Source: Chloroflexota bacterium
GTDB taxonomy: Bacteria; Chloroflexota; Ktedonobacteria; Ktedonobacterales; Ktedonobacteraceae
Assembly: GCA_902810755.1 (NCBI GenBank)
Contig: CADDYT010000072.1
Span: 1-29,628, forward strand
Length of the DNA stretch: 29,628 nt
Direction of reading: 5' to 3'
The notes beneath the pieces were generated by a model. That model was not told the DNA's origin and searched no databases. It was given only the letters and a program-made list of their open reading frames with translations. The number at the start of each line of letters is the position of its first letter. The first letter of the stretch is position 1. Below are positions 24,952 to 29,628 of this stretch, piece by piece. A program made the position numbers and the translations under genes.

Positions 24952-24983
24952 TATTGCCACCATATCATGACATAGTGGCGATA
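24952..24983. promoter_or_regulatory. Inverted repeat upstream of the ligase promoter, possible operator
   Basis: TATTGCCAC and GTGGCGATA match as an inverted repeat at 8 of 9 positions across 14 bp. It lies about 25 bp upstream of the candidate -35 of the ligase gene. Confidence 0.35.
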
Positions 24984-25074
24984 ACTTTTATACAAATGGA
25001 TGTGCTTATTTCTGGACTTGTACGCATATTATCTGCTTATTTTTCTTTACTCTCCAGATACGTACTTTTCAGGC

Positions 25075-25103
25075 TTGACAAACAGCCTGTTTCTCATTAT
25101 TCT
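25075..25103 (+). promoter_or_regulatory. Promoter of secreted propeller gene 1
   Basis: GCTTGACAAA context with TTGACA (25075-25080), 17-bp spacer and TATTCT (25098-25103), about 300 nt upstream of the ATG. The same GCTTGACAAA, spacing and -10 type recur before propeller gene 2. Confidence 0.5.
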
Positions 25104-25405
25104 TTGTAGTGGGGAAGTCCAACAAACCATCGCAATGCCGAAAACAGGAACCTGGTGTATCCGTGTGCATGTAGCCAGCTCATGGGTAAAAGGGCGCAAA
25201 GCGCCTGGAAGGAGACTGTAGATACCTCTTTGTTGTTCAAGTAGCGTATCTGATTAGTTCGCGTCCCTCTGGTTGTTGTCTGCTTTTCTCTCGCCTGCTG
25301 GTAGAGAAAGATCGATACATGCAGAGGCGTGTACCACAGTGGGGTATCTTTTCATCATCAGCAAGCGGCAGAAGTGCTGAAAACGCGCTTAAGGAGTGTT
25401 TTAGC

Positions 25406-27160
25406 ATGGAACGAGTACATGCTCGGAAGAGCCTTTCCTTTGCCCTGATAGCCTTCACCGTCATCGCCAGTTTTGCCATCGTGGGATGGAACGGCGGCGT
25501 CAGCCACGCGGCAAGCGCCAGACCACAGGCGACCCAGAACAATAACCCGCTCTGTGGAGAGCTGGGAACAAAGATTCAGGGGTCGGCAGGGATGCAGTCG
25601 TGGTGTTTCGGGGCGCAGCAAAACGGCCCGACCAACGTGCCAGTAACATCCAACCCCTCGTTCGGCTCCAATGTTGACGCGGCCAACCCTCATGAAGACG
25701 TTTCGCCTGCCGGCGTGCAGGCATACGGGCAGTCAGAAGAGTCTGTGGCCGGCATAGGGCCTTACGTGGTTGAAGCCTGGAACGATTCCACCGGTTTCTT
25801 CTCCCCCTGTCCTTCCCCTGGAAATAAGGAAGAGTTGACCGGCTTCGGCTTCTCGGCCAACGGCGGAAAGTCCTTTGTTGATGAAGGCGGCCTGACAAAT
25901 GCCAGTTGTAGCGCAGCCATATTCGAGGGCGACCCCAGCGTTGAGACATGGCAGGCTGGCGGCTCAACCTACTTCTATATCAGCAGCCTCTTTAACAGCC
26001 CGACCGGCCTGGGGCCATCGTATATCGCCTTCGACGCCTGCAAGGCCAGCGGAACGGGGTCATCAGCGACGATCAGTTGCAGCCAGCCGATCATCGCGGC
26101 AGCCAGCACGCAGTGCGAGACAAGCGGAGGTTTCACCTTCTGCAGCTTCCTGGACAAAGATTTCCTCTCGATTGACCCGAAGCGCGGGCGACTATACGTG
26201 ACTTATACCGAGTTTGGCTTCTCCGGCAATCTCGCCTTCGGGCAGATCGAACTGGCGGTCTGCGATATCGGTACGCGCAGCGGCGGCGCTGGCCCGCTGG
26301 GCGGGACGGCAGGCGCACCCGTCTGCGAACCGGGTACCGGAGCCACGACCACAGGTCTGCCGTACTTCGTGGTTGCCCCCGGCCCCAGCTGCGAAAACGA
26401 GGGCGCATACCCGGCAGTGAACGTGGCAAACGGCGATGTCTACGTCGCCTATGAGTTCAACTGGGCCACCAACTTCGAATTTGCTTCCTGCGCCAGCGTC
26501 CCGACACAGAACGTCGTGGATCGCATCCCATTCTCCTGCCTGACGCTGACGGCTACCTCACCCTGCGCCGGGCCATCAAATACGGCCAGCGTCAACGTGA
26601 TCTCGATGGATGCCGCGTTCATCCCCGGCTACAACCGCTTCCCGATGAACGACTTCCCGCGCATCGCCGTCAGTGACCCGGCAGGAACTGTCAGCATTGT
26701 CTGGAATGACGCCCGCCTGCACCCCTATGGCGACATCCTGCTTCAGAGCTACACGCTGGGCAGCCTGAGCAGCGTGCAGTCGAAGCCGGTGCGCGTCAAC
26801 AGCAGCACGAGCGGCTGGCATATGCTGCCTGCCCTGCGCCGGGCCGATACGGAAGGACACATTTCCATCTCCTTCTACGGTCGCACCTCCGCGAATAACG
26901 CTATCACCAGCGTCTACGCGGCAACCGGGGTAGACCCGCGCACCACCTCAACGCCATCCAACAGCGTGGTGACGACCGGAACGAGCAACTGGAATGCTGT
27001 CTCTTCGGATATCGTGCCGAACTTCGGTGACTACACCGACAACTACTACATCGCGACAAAGGGATCGCCTTTCGTTGGCGATAATCTCTTTGTCGCCTGG
27101 GCCGATGGGCGGCTTGGCGACCCGCAACCTTTCGACCAGGTCATCGTGGACGCGATCTAG
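25406..27160 (+). CDS. Secreted sialidase-fold (BNR-type) beta-propeller protein 1
   Basis: A 584-residue exported protein. The signal peptide has a basic start MERVHARKS, a hydrophobic core to about 27 and SHAASA-type cleavage near 38. The mature part is Asp/Asn/Gly/Trp-rich with Asp-box-like SANGGKSF and closing NFGDYTDNYY and LFVAWADGR segments, as in exo-alpha-sialidase-like proteins with a six-bladed propeller. Several Cys suggest disulfides. No Arg-triad or catalytic residues were assigned, so sialidase activity is not claimed; it may be a glycan-binding or hydrolytic surface protein. The ATG at 25406 follows AAGGAG; a longer upstream in-frame start would displace the signal peptide. 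Followed by a perfect hairpin terminator. Confidence 0.82.
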   Translation: MERVHARKSLSFALIAFTVIASFAIVGWNGGVSHAASARPQATQNNNPLCGELGTKIQGSAGMQSWCFGAQQNGPTNVPVTSNPSFGSNVDAANPHEDVSPAGVQAYGQSEESVAGIGPYVVEAWNDSTGFFSPCPSPGNKEELTGFGFSANGGKSFVDEGGLTNASCSAAIFEGDPSVETWQAGGSTYFYISSLFNSPTGLGPSYIAFDACKASGTGSSATISCSQPIIAAASTQCETSGGFTFCSFLDKDFLSIDPKRGRLYVTYTEFGFSGNLAFGQIELAVCDIGTRSGGAGPLGGTAGAPVCEPGTGATTTGLPYFVVAPGPSCENEGAYPAVNVANGDVYVAYEFNWATNFEFASCASVPTQNVVDRIPFSCLTLTATSPCAGPSNTASVNVISMDAAFIPGYNRFPMNDFPRIAVSDPAGTVSIVWNDARLHPYGDILLQSYTLGSLSSVQSKPVRVNSSTSGWHMLPALRRADTEGHISISFYGRTSANNAITSVYAATGVDPRTTSTPSNSVVTTGTSNWNAVSSDIVPNFGDYTDNYYIATKGSPFVGDNLFVAWADGRLGDPQPFDQVIVDAI

Positions 27161-27237
27161 CGCCCTGCCCGGCTCGCGTTCATTGCTTCCCCCTCTCAGG
27201 CGCCTGCTCGACGCATAACCAGGTCTGACAGGCCCTG

Positions 27238-27275
27238 AACGAGCGCAAGAACTTATTCTTGCGCTCGTTTTGTCT
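27238..27275 (+). terminator. Intrinsic terminator of propeller gene 1
   Basis: A perfect 14-bp stem, AACGAGCGCAAGAA paired across CTTA, followed by a T-rich tract TTTGTCTTT. About 78 bp after the stop codon. Confidence 0.95.
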
Positions 27276-27433
27276 TTACCTCCCTCTATGCGCTTCACCA
27301 ACTGACCCGAAAAATGGTAATTTTCCACAAAACGCAGCTTTTTTGATCCGGTTTTCCTGTATCAAATTGTATCGATATATTTCTTTATATACCACTATAT
27401 ATCAAACAAAGCGATTATCATAGTAATTAATGC

Positions 27434-27462
27434 TTGACAAATACCATTTTCCATATTATGCT
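27434..27462 (+). promoter_or_regulatory. Promoter of secreted propeller gene 2
   Basis: TTGACA (27434-27439), 17-bp spacer, TATGCT (27457-27462), about 285 nt upstream of the ATG at 27747. It shares GCTTGACAAA with the promoter of propeller 1. Confidence 0.5.
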
Positions 27463-27746
27463 TGCCGTAAGCAAGAGCTAATGCTGCTCAAGAAGCCTTG
27501 CCGGGTGCCAGTCCTTTCGATGTACACTTTTCTGTTGCCTGCGCTTTTGCCAGCAGGCTCAGAAGTGTGCAGCAAAGCCGCTCTTTATCACCGGCACCTC
27601 ATCTCTACCCTGGTTCTTTCGTGTTTATTCGTTTTTCTCATCTGTTGGCTTGTTTTACAGGAACAGGTATCTCAACGGGCAAATGGGCGCTGTAAGAAGA
27701 CAACAGGGTGAGGAGCAAGTAAAAATCGTTCAGGAGAAACTGAGTA

Positions 27747-29384
27747 ATGAAGCGATTGGCTACGCGAAAAAGCCTTCTCTTCGTGGTCATGGCGCTGACG
27801 CTGGTGGCCGGATTTGTGGCAGGCGCCCTGACACGCGGTGGCACACCGACGCATGCGGCAGGTTTGCCCTATGCAAATTTGCAGGCCTTTACCAGCTATA
27901 TGCAGGCCCATCACAAAGCGCCGTTTGATCGCGACAATGTGGCCTACTCTGGCAGCAGCGCGCTGGGTGCGGCACGCAATCACGGAAAAACCTTCACCTC
28001 CACCCCGTATTCGGGCGGCGGCAGCAATGTGAAGGTCAACCAGGATCGTAACCCCTGGCCCAAGGCCGAAATTGGCGCGGCAGTTGACCCCACCAACGGC
28101 AACAACTACGTGGTCATGTCCAACGATTTCCGCGAAAACTACGATCACATGTTCTATCACGTCTCCACCAACGGCGGCCAGAACTGGACGGATGATTCGA
28201 TGGTCGGCGGCGCCGATCCGGTAACGGGTTTCGTCCCCCTCAATTTTCAGAGTGACCCCGGCGTGGCCTTTGACTCCTTCGGCCACAGCTACCTGAGTAC
28301 CATTACCGGCAACCTGATCTTCGATGGCGTCAACGGCTATCTCAACCTGGATACCGAGATCGAGGTCGCGGAAGGCTACTCACACGGGCGCTACACCAGC
28401 TTGCTGCCCGTGCCGGTCGACGATCAGCCCTGCGATGGGACGCTCTCGGCCTTCAACTGCCCGGCGCAGCTTGACAAGCCGTTCATCACGGTCGACAACG
28501 TTCCCGGCAGCCCGCACAGAGGCACCATCTACGTTTACTACACTCTGTTCTGCAACGGGACCGGCCCCAGCGGCACCGACCCCTGCACGGACGGCAACGC
28601 AACCGTCCCGGCCTTCTCCTCGGCTATCCTGGAAGCCCATGCCAGCGCCTGGGGGCTGCCGTTCTCCGCGCCGGAACTGGTCAGCGGCTCACTCACGCAG
28701 GAGCAGTTCTCGGATCTGGTGGTCGACAGTCACGGCACCGCGCACATGTTCTTCGACGATTTCTCGACCCCTTCCATCAACATGTATGAGTCCACGCTGA
28801 CCGGTAGCGGCTGGGTGGTGAGCAGCACGCCTGTCGCCTCCTTCAACTACACCGGCCTGAACAACATCAACTGGGGCTTCCGCGACTTCGGCACCGTCGC
28901 CCCCGGCTGCGGCATCTCTGCCGATACCGCCTACTGCGCCTTCGATGCCACGCAGATCGGCAGCGGCACGGTAGCAGGCACGCCCAGCGTCTATGTCGCA
29001 GTGGTGAACACACAGACGGCGGCCTCTAAAATCCACCGCGTCAACAACGACCCCCTGCTCGATGGGAAGGATCACTTCTTCCCCTGGGCAACAGTCACGC
29101 CCAACGGCAATGTCTATGTCGGCTGGTACGATGACCGCAACGACAAATTCAACACGAAGGTGCAATACTTCGTTGGCAAGTCGACGGACGGCGGCAAGAC
29201 CTTCCCGACGCAGGTAGCGGTGAGCGATACCTCCTTCAATCCCTGCGTTGGCTTCCCCGGCTGCGGCTTCTTCGGCGACTACACGCAGCTGGTCTCCGGC
29301 CCCAACGGCGTCGTCCACGCAGCCTGGTCAGATACCCGCGACGGCGCAAGCATGCAGATCTACACACAAAGCATCACCTGGTAA
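27747..29384 (+). CDS. Secreted sialidase-fold (BNR-type) beta-propeller protein 2
   Basis: A 545-residue exported protein with a signal peptide: basic MKRLATRKS, hydrophobic to about 27, cleavage after THAA near 38. It has two clear Asp boxes, STNGGQNW and STDGGKTF, plus YVGWYDDRND and a closing GFFGDYTQL and AAWSDTRDG block. These are hallmarks of sialidase/neuraminidase-like BNR propellers. It resembles the upstream neighbour in layout but diverges in sequence, so the pair may act on related targets. No catalytic Arg triad was assigned. The ATG follows CAGGAGAAAC. Downstream there is no terminator, only repeats. Confidence 0.85.
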   Translation: MKRLATRKSLLFVVMALTLVAGFVAGALTRGGTPTHAAGLPYANLQAFTSYMQAHHKAPFDRDNVAYSGSSALGAARNHGKTFTSTPYSGGGSNVKVNQDRNPWPKAEIGAAVDPTNGNNYVVMSNDFRENYDHMFYHVSTNGGQNWTDDSMVGGADPVTGFVPLNFQSDPGVAFDSFGHSYLSTITGNLIFDGVNGYLNLDTEIEVAEGYSHGRYTSLLPVPVDDQPCDGTLSAFNCPAQLDKPFITVDNVPGSPHRGTIYVYYTLFCNGTGPSGTDPCTDGNATVPAFSSAILEAHASAWGLPFSAPELVSGSLTQEQFSDLVVDSHGTAHMFFDDFSTPSINMYESTLTGSGWVVSSTPVASFNYTGLNNINWGFRDFGTVAPGCGISADTAYCAFDATQIGSGTVAGTPSVYVAVVNTQTAASKIHRVNNDPLLDGKDHFFPWATVTPNGNVYVGWYDDRNDKFNTKVQYFVGKSTDGGKTFPTQVAVSDTSFNPCVGFPGCGFFGDYTQLVSGPNGVVHAAWSDTRDGASMQIYTQSITW

Positions 29385-29628
29385 TCTCTTTTCGGCCTGC
29401 AAGCAAGAGATCCGCACCAGGCCACTCGCAAGGGGATGGCTCCAGAAGCGGTAACGGAAGCCTGTGCGCGCACGACGCAGGCCACCCGCAAGGGGTGGCC
29501 CTACTCTAGACGAAGCCGCAGGCCACCCGCAAGGGATGGCCCTACTATATACGAGGCGGTCGTGCCGCTGGTGGAGGGGGCGTCTCTAGTAGGGCCACCC
29601 CTTGCGGGTGGCCTGCTCCTTGCGGGTG
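29385..29628. repeat. Right-edge cluster of palindromic repeats
   Basis: Hairpin-module copies at about 29415-29443, 29474-29508 and 29515-29549 (one orientation) and 29582-29616 (opposite). All carry a GGCCACCCGCAAGGGGTGGCC-type core and end in a CCTACTCTA boundary. The AACGG-containing second module is at 29443-29474. The cluster continues past the window edge. No gene is seen. Confidence 0.8.

Larger units (their letters stand above)
24838..25405. other. Divergent intergenic region, ligase and propeller 1
   Basis: No gene is supported. Minus-strand promoter candidate for the ligase: TCGACA (24922-24927), 17 bp, TAGACT (24899-24904). Further upstream is an inverted repeat TATTGCCAC-N14-GTGGCGATA (24952-24960 and 24975-24983). 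The plus-strand promoter for the propeller gene lies at 25075-25103, leaving a leader of about 300 nt. AT-rich from 24960 to 25120. Confidence 0.5.
27161..27746 (+). other. Terminator, AT-rich spacer and long leader of propeller gene 2
   Basis: A 586-bp gap without a convincing gene. It contains the hairpin terminator at 27238-27269, an AT-rich stretch around 27360-27420, the promoter at 27434-27462, and a 285-nt leader. A 93-codon frame in the leader has a hydrophobic segment but no ribosome-binding site or recognised family. Confidence 0.6.

Noticed and set aside
27430..27711. 93-codon frame with a hydrophobic segment in the leader of propeller gene 2
   Set aside because: Its start overlaps the promoter, it lacks a ribosome-binding site and matches no family I recognise.

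Overview
The window looks like chromosomal DNA from a Chloroflexota bacterium, most likely of the class Ktedonobacteria. This is inferred from style, not from a marker gene: moderately high GC, secreted beta-helix and beta-propeller proteins, a zinc-ribbon/one-TM/BACON/Pro-Thr-tail protein, HCR-type molybdenum hydroxylases, and families of palindromic intergenic repeats. There is no rRNA, tRNA, CRISPR array, phage or transposase gene. About twenty genes can be supported.

Left part (1-9.7 kb, nearly all minus strand). A palindromic-repeat cluster (1-316) is followed by an orphan molybdopterin-binding large subunit (318-2645). Next comes a two-gene operon of paralogous secreted beta-helix proteins (2839-5102). 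A three-subunit molybdenum hydroxylase operon follows, transcribed small [2Fe-2S] subunit, large subunit, FAD subunit (9528 down to 5402). Its FAD subunit has four cysteines with the spacing known from 4-hydroxybenzoyl-CoA reductase beta subunits. A small palindromic element flanked by a 26-bp duplication sits at the junction between the large and FAD subunits.

Centre (9.7-17.6 kb). An O-acetylhomoserine sulfhydrylase-type gene and a small CoA-binding protein precede a sugar-porter-like MFS transporter. The transporter's strong promoter carries a three-half-site operator-like motif that matches one in the molybdenum hydroxylase promoter. Then come a luciferase-like monooxygenase, a nucleoside deaminase, a second repeat cluster, and a bcrC-like phosphatase followed by a Gfo/Idh/MocA dehydrogenase.

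Right part (17.7-29.6 kb). A four-gene Zn/Mn-type ABC importer operon (lipoprotein, ATPase, two permeases) is preceded by a promoter bracketed by two TGATAC-N3-GTATCA-like operators, suggesting metal-dependent repression. It is followed by the zinc-ribbon/BACON membrane protein, a PaaK-like acyl-CoA ligase, two secreted sialidase-fold beta-propeller proteins with near-identical promoter layout, and a third repeat cluster.

The most interesting functional reading is that the HCR-like reductase, the MFS transporter with the shared operator, and possibly the PaaK-like ligase form a dispersed route for taking up and CoA-dependently transforming an aromatic acid. That is inference; the substrate is not shown by the sequence.
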